A stretch of DNA of 64,000 nt from Candidatus Altimarinota bacterium (GTDB lineage Bacteria; Patescibacteriota; Gracilibacteria; BD1-5; UBA6164). Under the pieces are notes generated by a model. That model saw nothing but the letters and a program-made list of their open reading frames with translations. It searched no databases and was not told the origin of the DNA. Of this stretch, positions 11,943-22,136 are shown in pieces. The position numbers and the translations under genes are program-made. Position 1 is the stretch's first letter. Every line of letters starts with the position of its first letter. The stretch is taken from assembly GCA_028713225.1 (NCBI GenBank), contig JAQTOS010000003.1:99438-163437 (forward strand). Direction: 5' to 3'.

Positions 11943-12260
11943 TTATAAATCGCTCATCAAATGCAGATGAATATGCATAACTTCTTGTCATCCTTTTGGT
12001 CCAACATTAAAGTGAAGTTGATATCCTTCTGTTATTTGCAAATCTTGTGCCAATTTTTTAGCAATAGAAAACATATCAAATAATAACTCTTTATCTGTTT
12101 CTTGCAAATCATTTATTGTTGCTATTTCTTTTTTTGGAATTATAAGTAAATGAATTTTTGCCTTTGGAAATATATCTTTTATTACGATAATACTTTCATT
12201 TTCAAAAACTATATCACTTGGGATTTCCCTATTTATTATTTTAGTGAATATTGAAGACAT
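11943..12260 (-). CDS. HIT family nucleotide hydrolase (HinT-like)
   Basis: A 105-residue protein of usual HinT length. It has SIFTKIINREIPSDIVFEN at the N-terminus, HLLIIPKKEI in the middle, and the catalytic histidine triad EVMHIHLHLMSDL at the C-terminus (HxHxH). HinT-like proteins hydrolyse nucleoside phosphoramidates and AMP-lysine type adducts in the cytoplasm. One or two TGA glycines precede the triad (GPKGGQEV). Start ATG 12258-12260. Confidence 0.93.
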
Positions 12261-12273
12261 ATTTTTTGTTTAA

Positions 12274-12528
12274 TTAATAATTTTGTTGATTAAGATTATC
12301 TGCATTAATATTGTTTATTTTTACTGTATACAAACTTCATCTGTAATTAAAAAGTAAAATAAATCATACTAAAGTTAATACAAAAAGAGCAATTGCCAAT
12401 GCTTTTGTAACTTTTTCTATATTTGGAGAAAAATCTTTAAACTTATAAGAATGTATCTTCGCAACTATGAAAAACCCCCATATCAAAGCCAAAAATATCA
12501 AGTAAATACCAATAAATACTATAATCAT
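12274..12528 (-). CDS. Small two-helix membrane protein
   Basis: An 84-residue protein (MIIVFIGIYLIFLALIWGFF...) with two hydrophobic helices at about 1-22 and 43-62 and a polar tail NNINADNLNQQNY. It lies 13 bp upstream of the HIT gene on the same strand. Family not recognised. SecG-like topology is possible, but no diagnostic motif is seen. Confidence 0.6.
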
Positions 12529-12644
12529 AACATAATTTTGTTAAAAATCTATTACTTATTATTATATTTTTTTATTTTTTTTTGCAAATTTTATAGTTTT
12601 GTATTAAAATATAGGTGAATTTATATATTTTTAAATAAAATAAT

Positions 12645-13019
12645 ATGGCTGAAATAAAACACAATTCTAAAACATTTTACGTTTCTGATGAAATTCAATT
12701 ACAATATGGTGAACTTATCAAACTTATTCTAAATACTGAAAGTATGGATGATGAGGAAAGACAATATTGGTTTGATATTATGCCTTCAATGAATGAAGAA
12801 CAAGTTGATAGATTATTTAATATTCTAGAAACTGAAAGAAAAAAATTAGAAGAATTAGAAACAAAATATCAAGATGAAATCAAAACTCTAAATGATAAAC
12901 ATCTAATAGAATGGCAAGAATTTCAAATGAAAGATTCTAAGAAAAAAATCAAAGCTGAAGAAGCTCGAGATGATGAAGAAGATCCAGATGCTCTTCTAAA
13001 AATGCTTAATGATATGTAA
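12645..13019 (+). CDS. Acidic coiled-coil protein
   Basis: A 124-residue, highly charged protein with a single Gly. Residues 60-110 form a long predicted coiled coil (LFNILETERKKLEELETKYQ). The N-terminal part has DDEERQYWFDIMPSMNEEQ and the C-terminus has DDEEDPDALLKMLNDM. No signal peptide or membrane segment. It stands alone with its own terminator and divergent from the 12528 gene. Function unknown. Confidence 0.75.
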   Translation: MAEIKHNSKTFYVSDEIQLQYGELIKLILNTESMDDEERQYWFDIMPSMNEEQVDRLFNILETERKKLEELETKYQDEIKTLNDKHLIEWQEFQMKDSKKKIKAEEARDDEEDPDALLKMLNDM

Positions 13020-13021
13020 AA

Positions 13022-13057
13022 AACAAAAACTCGTGAAAATTTCACGAGTTTTTATTG
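13022..13057 (+). terminator. Rho-independent terminator
   Basis: Stem AAAACTCGTGAAA / TTTCACGAGTTTTT followed by T run, directly after the coiled-coil gene. Confidence 0.85.
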
Positions 13058-13129
13058 TATATTTTGAAAAAATATTGCTTTTTCAAGCTTTTTTTAGAAA
13101 ATCAGAATATAAATTAATAGAAAATACTT

Positions 13130-13546
13130 ATGAAAAAATACCCCCTTATAAAATTGGGAAACAAAAAATTCCTTAAATTCTTCTTTTTCTGACTTTTAAC
13201 TTATGGAATAAATATTGGTCTAACTTTTTTACTCAAAGATAAATTTTGATTAAATCTGTATATTTCTTATTTAATTTCGCTAGCTATAGTAACAATAATA
13301 AATTTTCTATCGAGTTTAAAATTAATTTTCAAAGAAAAATATTCGCATAAAATACTTATAAAATACCTATCAGTTTTATGAACTACTACTCTTTTGAATT
13401 ATATAATTGTTAATATTCTTGATTTTTATATCTGAAAAACTTACATAATCATATTTTCAGTGACTACCCTATTTTTCTTTTTAAAATTTTTTATTTATGA
13501 TAAATTTGTTTTCAATTATAAAAAACTAGAAGAAGATATTTATTAA
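13130..13546 (+). CDS. GtrA-like membrane protein
   Basis: A 138-residue protein with four hydrophobic helices and the GtrA-type start FLKFFFFGLLTYGINIGLTF, followed by a second helix pair and a FFLKFFIYDKFVF end. GtrA proteins are thought to move lipid-linked sugars across the membrane or assist glycosyltransferases in cell-surface polysaccharide modification. The radical SAM gene follows 9 bp later, but no glycosyltransferase is adjacent. Confidence 0.8.
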
Positions 13547-13555
13547 TAAAAGATT

Positions 13556-14518
13556 ATGATAATTTACGCAGAAAAATCACTAGAAAGCAATTTGCAAGCA
13601 AAAAAAATATTAGAAAAACATTCTAATTCAGATATTATTTGGATAGACAATCACAAAAATATTTTTGATAAAAATATTGCTTTGACTAGAGAAAAATCAA
13701 TTATTTTGGCTAAATGAAAAAACTTTATTCAAAATGCTCCAGATTGATACTGATTTGCTGGAACAAATGCATTTTTCCTAAAAAATTCTATAAACTGTGT
13801 TTTTGATTGTGACTATTGTTATCTAAAATGAGCTTTTAAAAATTATGATTTATTGTTTTTTTTGGATTATGAAACTATGAAAAATGAAGTAATAGAAACC
13901 ATAAAAAAAGAAGATAATTGACAAGTGAATCGGTTTTATTCATCTGATTATTCAGACAATCTAGCAACGGACAATTTAACAGATTTTACTAGCGAATTTA
14001 TACCATTTTTTGAAACTCTAGAAAACACAAAGCTAGAAATCAGAACAAAATCAAACAACATCTGAAATTTATTAAAAATAACAGCTCCAAAAAATACTGA
14101 AATCGCTTTTTCTCTAAATCCAAGTGAAGTAGTTGAAGCTTATGAACACAAGACTACATCACTTGATGAGAGAATTAAATCTATAAATACTCTTCTTGAT
14201 GCTGGTTGGAATGTCGGAATAAGATTTTTGCCTTTAGTTGAAATAGAAAATTATAAAGAAATTTATGATAATTTTTTAAATTATTTGAAATGAAAAATAG
14301 ATTTTTCTCGCATAAGTTCAGTTTTCATAGGATGACTCCTATATACAAATGATGATTACAATAATATTTTGAAAGCTAAACCACTTTTAGATTTACTTTA
14401 TAAGCTTCATAAAGATTGAGATTTTTATAGAGAAAATAGATGAGTTAGAGACCGGTTTTATACTAAATTCTGAGAATTTATAAAAGAGAAAAAATGTAAT
14501 ATCTGTTTGGATAATTAA
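13556..14518 (+). CDS. Spore photoproduct lyase-like radical SAM protein
   Basis: A 320-residue protein with the cluster motif NCVFDCDYCYLKG (CxxxCxxC) at about residues 80-92. RFYSSDYSDNL, KLEIRTKSNN, AFSLNPSEVVEAYEHKT and AGWNVGIRFLPL follow the SplB-like COG1533 pattern. Enzymes of this group repair UV spore photoproduct or act on other DNA lesions; in a non-sporing CPR cell the substrate is open. The C-terminus CNICLDN adds a Cys pair. Two of the window's rare CGG codons are here (13931, 14453). About 20 TGA glycines. Confidence 0.8.
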
Positions 14519-14602
14519 TAGTCTATTTTTCTTTTGACAAAACAAAGAATAAATCTTAAAATCATATTAGTTTAAAATTTATTTTTTTACTTAAAAAATA
14601 CT

Positions 14603-17074
14603 ATGGAAATAAAAAATGAAAATATAATCTATTCTTATAAAAATGCTTTTACCTTTGTAGAACTTGTAGTTTCTATTTGAATTATTTTACTTGTTTCAAC
14701 TATTGCTTATATATCATATAGTGGAAGTTTGGAAAAGAAAGATAATACTAAAGTAAGTTCTGATTTAGCAACTATAGATAATGCTTTGAAATCGTATCTT
14801 ATAGAAAATAAAACCCTTCCAAATCCTAGTGGGAATAATAGTTTCTATAAAATTGATGGTTCATATTCTCATGGAAATGAAGCTGACACTTATTGAGTTT
14901 CTGGTTTTTTTGGAGAACAAATTATTCCTAAAAAATATTTTTCAAGCTTACCTCTAGATCCTAGAACTGGATATTATTATGCTTATGCAAGAACTATAAA
15001 TAATAATTATTATGAAATAGCTTGAATAGAAAAAAAAGATAATAATTATAAAGCAATTGTAAGTGGAAATTATCCTGTAAAATGAACTGAGTTATTTGAT
15101 TTAGTAAAAGAATATAATTGACCAGAATTTGTCGGTGATAATTCTACTGAACATTTTCCATATAATCCAGAAGAAAAGATTTTAACAGCTTCTATATACG
15201 ATTATTCTGGTTCTGTTACAGTTATCCATAATAATCAAAATATAAATTGAACTTGAATTTTGAATATACCTCTTGTAACAGGTGATAAAATAATTGCTAC
15301 TCAAAATTCTACAGCAAGTATATATTTTTCTGATGGTTCTAAATCATCTTTAGGAGATTCTTCAAAAACAAGTGAATTAGTTCTAGCAAATATGGAATAT
15401 AAAGAAAAGAATAATTTATTTACAAAAGTTAAATTACTACTAAATGTATGAACTATATGGACAAGTGCTTCAAAAATGGGTTCAAATAGTGATTTTGAAG
15501 TATATTCAAATGATACAGTTGCAGCCGTAAGATGAACAGTTTTTTGAGTAACAGTTTCTCCATCTTCTTGAACAAATGTAGTTGTTGTAAAATGAGACGT
15601 AGAAGTAAGTAAAATTACTGATACTTCTATAAATCAAGATCAACTTATATCAGATTTAAAAAGTAATACAGAAATATCATATACTCCTATAACTTCTCCA
15701 TCATCTGTAGTAACAAGCTCATGACATATAATAGTAACAAGTACAGAACTTCCTAAATGATTACAAATAATAAATTGATGAATTCCTAGTAGTTCAACTT
15801 GAGCAATAAATGAAATTCCTGGAACTCAAGAAAATAAAGATTCAATACTTATTTGATGATCAGAATGAAATGAAGAGTCTATATATTTAGATATTCAAGA
15901 ATTAACTAATTCATGAACTAATTATGATAATTTTAACACTAAAATATGAGTATCCGATAAAATACTTAAGAAATTTGATTATTTTAAACTAAATAATACT
16001 GATACTCTAAATTTTACATCTTTATGAATAACTTGAACTTGAGTTTATACTTTAACTTGATGAACATTATTTAATAAAATATTTTCTAATCAGCTTAATT
16101 GAGCTAATTCAAATTATATTATTAAAGAAGCATTAAAATCAATTTTAGCTTCTTCACAATGAAAATTTGAATTAATAGCTTGTAAAATAACTAAGAAATG
16201 AGAAAAATGTAGTAAATCTAAAAATTTCACAGTTTGAGAAAAAATGACTTTTATTGAACCTGAAATAGTTGAAACTCCAGTTTTAGCAACTGTTACAGAT
16301 AATACAAATACAATAATTACTCCACCTATTCCATTAACAGTAATATTTGGTAATGAAACCATTACTAATAATCTTGCAAGTAATTGATATAATCTAATAG
16401 GATATGCTGGCTATAATATAGCAGATTACAGTATGATTATTGCAGGTAAAACTATACATTATGCTTCTTGGGATTCTATAAATAGTTGTTTACCTTCTTT
16501 ATCTTGAACTACTTTTAATAATAATTCTTGTACTGATGATACAACAAAGGAATATTTAAGACATCCTCTATTAAATTCTAGTTTCACTAAAAATTCTAGT
16601 TTCAATATTTGAACAAATTATTGAATATTTTTAGATAATGCTGGTTCTGATGATTTTCTGAAATATAATATATGAGATTTATTGTTAAATACATCAACTT
16701 GATTTGCCATAGAAATGAATGTGAGAGGTGCTGCTTTAAAAAGATTAAATCAAACATATACTTTATTTAATTTTTCTAACTGACTTTGACTTAAATTAGA
16801 AAATTGAAATATAAGTTTATTTACAGGTAATTCTTGAAAATTAATATTATGAAATAGCATTAATATAGGAACAACTGATTATGATAAATTTTTTAAGATT
16901 ATTGTTTATGCCGAGAATAATAAAGTATATGTTTCTATTCCAGAACTTTTATTGAATTCTGATTATTTAAATTTTACTAATACTAGTTTTAGTGACATGT
17001 ATATTTGATCAAATTCATCAAAAACTAATCAATGGAATGATATGATTGATTATGTTAAAATTTACAAGAAATAA
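14603..17074 (+). CDS. Prepilin-type protein with FecR-like and LamG-like domains
   Basis: An 823-residue protein. Residues 15-40 are a prepilin segment (AFTFVELVVSIGIILLVS). Residues 55-160 are pseudopilin-like (LPLDPRTGYYYAYA). Residues about 200-330 match the FecR beta domain: NIPLVTGDKIIATQNSTASI, YFSDGSKSSLGDSS and NDTVAAVRGTVFGVTVSP. The C-terminal 230 residues have LamG/concanavalin-like features (HYASWDSI, GIFLDNAG, GFAIEMNVRG, MYIGSNSSKTNQWNDMIDYV). The FecR domain in known families senses or transduces envelope signals. Here it seems to be carried on a pilin-like surface subunit. Very rich in TGA glycine. Confidence 0.82.
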
Positions 17075-17180
17075 AAACATGTAATAAATTTCAAAAAAAA
17101 TATAATTTTGACTTTGAGTTTTTATAAAATAAAATGCTTTCTGCCTTAAAAAAAATAATATATTTTAATTTACCTTTTTT

Positions 17181-17645
17181 ATGAAAAAAATTGCTGCTTT
17201 AGCTGTACTTCCTGTAATCGCTCTTGCTTCTTGCGGGAAAACTGAAACTGTTAAACAAGTTACATCAACTCCTACTCCAAGTAATGGTAATGGAAACCAA
17301 AATAATACAAATGCTCAAAATAATTCTTTGAATCCAAACATTAATACTCAAGTTACAACTACTGCTTGAATAACTACAAAAGAATTTAATTTATCTTATA
17401 ACTTACCAAATGGTAAACCTCTTAGTTTTAATTGAAATCTAGAAATAGAAAATTGAGCTATCAAAGCTGTTAACTTCCCTACTTATGATTTGGTAAATGA
17501 TAAATCATATGAAGTACAATTTGCAAAAAAAATGCAAGCTGATTTAATAGGAAAAACTGTTAAATGACTACAATATGATGGGATGAGTGGTGCTTCATTA
17601 ACTACTAAAGCATTTAATGACTTTTTAAATACTATTAATAAATAA
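17181..17645 (+). CDS. Lipoprotein with ApbE flavinylation motif (FMN-binding-like)
   Basis: A 154-residue lipoprotein. Signal peptide MKKIAALAVLPVIALASCG has a lipobox with Cys18. A Thr/Asn/Pro-rich linker reaches about residue 62, then an FMN-binding-like domain with NGKPLSFNGNLEIENGAIKA and ends with KTVKGLQYDGMSGASLTTKAF. SGASLT matches the [S/D]GA[S/T]xT motif where ApbE attaches FMN to Thr (Thr141 here). It therefore probably carries covalent FMN outside the cytoplasmic membrane and accepts electrons from the membrane fusion at 18817. The linker contains no TGA; later Gly codons are partly TGA. Confidence 0.8.
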
Positions 17646-17654
17646 TAAACTTTT

Positions 17655-17692
17655 TATAAAAATCCAAACTTAAAATTTGGATTTTTATATTT
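17655..17692 (+). terminator. Rho-independent terminator
   Basis: Stem AAAATCCAAA / TTTGGATTTTT with a TTTTT tract, just after the lipoprotein gene. It may reduce read-through into the next gene. Confidence 0.75.
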
Positions 17693-17773
17693 TTAAGCTA
17701 AAATAGGATTCTTACAATATTCTTACATTAGATAAGTAATATTATAACATAATTAACTTATAATAATAAAATT

Positions 17774-18793
17774 ATGGAAAAGAAAAATAAAATTTTGCAG
17801 ATTTGAACTTTGGCTATTTCTGCTTTATGAATAATATCTCTTTCAGACTCTAAAATAAATAATCTAAAACCTGAAGAAAATTTTAAACTTATAAATTCAA
17901 GTTTTGCTGATGATGACAATGATGATGATAATGAAAATAAAATATATTATAAAAAAAAGAAAACAAAAATAGTAAAAAACACTGCAAGCACAAGTACTTC
18001 AACAAGCAATAAAGCAACAACAAATAATATTTCAATAAACCCTGTTATTAGTCAAACTTGAGCTACTTGTAAAACCGTTTATGATACATCTTATAAAACT
18101 GTTTACGATACAGTTACAAGTGCGTCATGAACTCCATCTCAAATTCCAAGACAAGTTGCAGTACAAGTTCCTCGTCAAGTATGTGATAATTCTGTAAATA
18201 CTACAAATCAAAATTTTTCACTTACAAATACATGAAATATTCTTTCTACAATTCTTAGTGATACTTGAACGATAAGTTCACCGGAAACAACAAGTAAATT
18301 GTTCAAAGCCCCAAATAAAAAAATATATTCAATAATAGATGATTGAACTAGTGTAAAAATAAAAAAATGAGATTGAACTTATGCAGCTAAAACTTTTAGT
18401 ACTTACTATGATGCCGTTGCTTATTTAAATCAAAATGCAATTCCTGCTTCTGAAGTATATAAGGCTCCAAATGGGAAAAATTACACAATAATGTATGAAA
18501 ATTGAAAAATTGTGGTTAAAAAATCAGATTGGTCTTATGCATCAAAAACTTTTGCTAGTTACTCTGAAGCTAAAACTTATTTAAATGTAAATGCTCCAAA
18601 ACAAGTAGTTATAGTAAAACCAATTATTAAAAAAACTGTAGCAAAAGTATCTACTGTTAAAAAAACTACAGCACTAAATACAAAAGTAACAAAAACTGTA
18701 ATAAAAAAACCAGTTGTAACAGCGACTAAACCCGTAGTTACAAAACCAGTTGTTTCTACTCCAAAAGTAGATACTACAACAAAAGCTAGTTAA
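17774..18793 (+). CDS. Secreted low-complexity protein, electron-transfer cluster
   Basis: A 339-residue protein with an N-terminal hydrophobic signal (KILQIGTLAISALGIISLSD). It is followed by an acidic run (DDDNDDDNEN), a Thr/Ser-rich stretch, and two related modules (YSIIDDGTSVKIKKGDGTYA and YTIMYENGKIVVKKSDWSYA, each followed by AKTF.TYYDA/ASYSEA). The C-terminus is Thr/Lys/Val/Pro-rich (KPVVTKPVV). There is no heme motif or flavinylation motif that I can see. It lies between the flavolipoprotein and the reductase fusion. A structural or substrate-binding role at the surface is inference. Confidence 0.65.
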
Positions 18794-18816
18794 TAATTAA
18801 AATTTTAAAACCCTAT

Positions 18817-20241
18817 ATGGAATATATAAACCAAATCTTTGATTTTTTAAATAAATATGTGAAACAGTTAAAAATATTTTTGCTTTTATTTTCACTAAGT
18901 TCAATTTATGTATACTTTGAACCTATGCAAACTTACACTAGTTTTTGAAGTTTGTCTTGGTTTTTCTTGATAGTGGTTATGTTTATTAGACCGCTTAGAG
19001 ATTTATTTCCAAAATGTAGGATATTAAATTTTGCCGCAAAATTTAGAAGAGAAATGTGAATTTTGGTTTGAATTTTTGGGATAGCTCATGTTTTATGATT
19101 TGCTATAATTAGCCAATATGAAGCTTGAGTTTTTGGAGTATTCACAGATTCTTATGTATGGCAATACTCTTGAATGCTTTTTTGGGGAATGCTTGCTTTT
19201 TTAGTTTCACTTCCTCTTTTAATTACTTCAAACTGAATATCTACAAAAATTCTTGGGAGACATTGGAAAACTCTTCAAAAATTTTCTTATTTAATGTTCC
19301 CTTTTGTCGCAATTCACATATATCTAATTGAAAAAGATTTTTGACCTCTAATACCAGTATTTTTTTGGATTATACTTCTTGTAATTGCTCATTTCAAAAA
19401 TAAAAATAATAAAAAATCTATGTCAGATGGACCAAAATGGCTTTGTGTTCCTTGTGGATATATATATGACGTAAATGTTTGAGATCCAGATTCTGGTATT
19501 CTTCCAGGAACTCGTTTTGAAGATATCCCAGCTGATTGGCTTTGTCCTGTTTGTGGGGTTGGAAAATCAGATTTCATACTCTTAAAAGAAGAAATAACAG
19601 TAAGTGAGAGCGAAATAGTTTCACTTAATTATCTAACAAATGATGTTATTGAATTGAAAATCGATGCAAAAAAAGATTTAAACTACACAAGTGGACAATT
19701 TTTAAATTTTGCTATGAAAGATTCTGAAGGAGATTTTAATAGATCTTATTCTATTGCAAATAAAGAATGAAATGTCTACACATTTTTGATAAAATTGACT
19801 ACAATGTGAAGATCTGGAAAATTACTAAGAACAAAAAAATTAGGAGACAAATTAAATTACAATATGATTTCTGGTAAATTTGTGCTAAAAAATACTAAAA
19901 ATCCAAAAGTATTTATAGCAACTGGAACTGGACTTGCTCCAATTTATTCTATGCTTCTAAATACTCCTGCAGAAATTTCAAAAAAATTATATTTCTGAGT
20001 TGCAAAAGCTTCTGATTTATTCTACACAGATAATTTAAAAAAATTCAAAAATCTTGAAATAAAATCTTGTACATCAAAGGAAGAAGTTGAATGATGTCAT
20101 TTTGGTAGAATTGATTTACAGGATGACAATTTTGAAGCAAATACTGAATTTTATATTTGCTGAAATCCTTGAGTTGTTAATGAAACTAAGAAAGTTTTAA
20201 TGACAAAAGGTTTTAAAAATGTTTATAGTGAAGAATTTTAA
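18817..20241 (+). CDS. Ferric reductase-like membrane domain fused to rubredoxin and FNR
   Basis: A 474-residue three-part protein. Residues 1-200 are a six-helix ferric-reductase-like domain with conserved His in AHVLGF and a second pair in [13 protein letters not shown] and [10 protein letters not shown], suitable for two b hemes. Residues about 207-255 are a rubredoxin ([12 protein letters not shown] and [11 protein letters not shown], two CxxC). Residues 260-474 are an FNR module with [28 protein letters not shown] and a C-terminal SEEF. Electrons could flow NAD(P)H to FAD to rubredoxin iron to heme and out to flavolipoprotein. apbE follows 3 bp later. Confidence 0.88.
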
Positions 20242-20244
20242 AAC

Positions 20245-21123
20245 ATGAATAAATACGAATACGATTTCAAAGCACTTGGAACAAGTTGCTCTATAACGAT
20301 AATAAGCGAAAATGATAATTGATTAAACGATTTAATCAATAAATCTTATGAACAAGTAGTAAAATTTGAAAATGAATTTTCTAGATTCAAGGAAGATTCA
20401 GATTTAAATATTTTAAACAGAGAAAAAAAACTAGAGATATGAGATGATTTTTGGTTTTTAATAAACAAATCAAAAGAAATTTTTAAACTTACTGATTGAT
20501 ATTTCAATCCTTTAATAAATCTAAATAAAATCTGATATTCTTCTGATTTTGAAGCTTGAAATTGGAGTAAATCAGAAATAGATGAAAACTTAAGTTTTGA
20601 TGATGTAAAAATTTACTGAAATCTAGTTGAAATAGACAAAAATATGAGCTTAGATTTCTGAAGTATAGCAAAATGATATTTAGCTGAAAAAATAAGTAAT
20701 TCAATAAGCGAAAAATGATTCACAAATAATTTGGTAAATATGTGAGGAGATATTTATGCATCTGGAACAAATCTAGAATGAGGAAACTGGAAAATAGCTA
20801 TAGCTGATCCATTTAATCCTGACGAATCTGTAGATGCTATAGAAATAACAAACTCTTCTATTTCCACTTCTGGAACTTATTTAAGAAAATGGGAAATAGA
20901 TAATACAAAATATCATCACATCAGAAATCCATATTCGCAAAATCAAGAAATTGAACTAATTTCTGCCACGATTATGCACGAACACTGATATTTTACTGAT
21001 GCGATTGCTACTGCTGTAATTGCTATGTGAAAAGAAAAACGAGTAGAATTCTGCAAAAAAAATAATATAAAATTTATGTTTATACTAAGTGATTGAGAAA
21101 TAATAAAAAGGATTAAGTTTTAA
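20245..21123 (+). CDS. apbE: FAD:protein FMN transferase
   Basis: A 292-residue ApbE. It has the N-terminal KALGTSCSITI, the middle DFGSIAKGYLAEK, VNMGGDIYASG, SSISTSGTYLRKW, HHIRNPYS and TDAIATAVIAMGKE, which are the usual FAD- and Mg-binding elements. It transfers FMN from FAD to Thr in [S/D]GA[S/T]xT sites on exported proteins; the likely target is the lipoprotein at 17181. No signal peptide is seen, which would place it in the cytoplasm or make export unclear. It is the last gene of the electron-transfer locus, followed by a terminator. Confidence 0.93.
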
Positions 21124-21126
21124 AAA

Positions 21127-21160
21127 AATACTAGATTTTAAAAATCTAGTATTTTTTGTT
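21127..21160 (+). terminator. Terminator after apbE
   Basis: Stem AAATACTAGATTTT / AAAATCTAGTATTTTTT with T run; also shared by the convergent minus-strand gene. Confidence 0.85.
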
Positions 21161-21171
21161 TTATTCATGAA

Positions 21172-21945
21172 TTATATAGATTCAACTTTTATCTTTTCAT
21201 CTACTATTATTTTTTGTTCTTTAAATATTATATTAAATTTACCACTATCATCCCTAAAAAAAGTACAAATATTTTTAATGCTTTGTTTAAAATCAGGAGT
21301 GTTATTTATAATAAATTTCTTATTTTTATAAACAACTCTATTATTTTTAAAATCAAAATATAAATCTTTATTTAAATATATTACATCCTTATTATTTAAT
21401 TTATCTCAAGATTTTGTACATTTTCAATCTATACAAATTGTACTATCTACTCATCATTGTAAAATTACTATACTGCCCCCTTCTCTTTCAGATATATTCA
21501 CATTCTCTCTTTCTCTTTTTATATGTAAGTAATTTCATATATTGATATTTCCATTTATAGTGATAATCTTTCATTTATTATCTAAAACAGATATATTTCC
21601 ATTTATAGTAGAGATAAGTCATTTATCATTTATTCAATCAGTAACTATATCTCAATTAGTTACAGTTATAACATTTGTGTTATTTCCTCATATATCAATA
21701 TTTCAATTAGTAGAAATTACATTTGCTTTATTATTTCCTCATATATCAATATTTCAATTAGTACTTGTAATTTTTCAATAATTATTTCATTCAATTAAAA
21801 TATCAGAATTAGTTTTATTTATATTTTTCTTATTATCTCATTTAATATGTATTTCCTTTTCTTCATTTCAAGAATTTATCGAAACTATATTTATATTTCA
21901 TTCACTCTCATATACTTTACCATTTATTTCTATACGGTTTGTCAT
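21172..21945 (-). CDS. Beta-helix repeat protein (DUF4097/adhesin-like)
   Basis: A 257-residue protein. The N-terminal 150 residues are tandem short beta repeats with N-G-N/D motifs (STNGNIDIGGNN twice, TVTNGDIVTD, TINGNISV, TINGNINI). This suggests a right-handed beta-helix of the DUF4097 adhesin-like type; the match is by eye. The C-terminal part (STICIDGKCTKSG) resembles a small lid domain with a possible Cys pair, then an Ile-rich tail. No signal peptide. Two of the repeat units are almost identical at DNA level, with about 28 bases repeated near 21681 and 21733. Role unknown. Confidence 0.65.
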
Positions 21946-22092
21946 AATTATTTATATTAATTATAAAATATGATTTAATTTTATCATATTCTATATTTAA
22001 TTGCAAAAAATGTGGTTCTTTTCTATTTAGCAAGAAAATTATATCAAAATATACTTAATTTTTAACTTTAAAAAAGCTATTAATTAAATATA

Positions 22093-22130
22093 AAAAGACT
22101 TAAGTTTTAAAACTTAAGTCTTTTTATATT
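22093..22130. terminator. Bidirectional-type hairpin between divergent/convergent units
   Basis: Perfect stem AAAAAGACTTAAGTTTT / AAAACTTAAGTCTTTTT. It lies after the minus-strand 22137-23741 gene and serves as its terminator. Confidence 0.8.
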
Positions 22131-22136
22131 TTTTCA

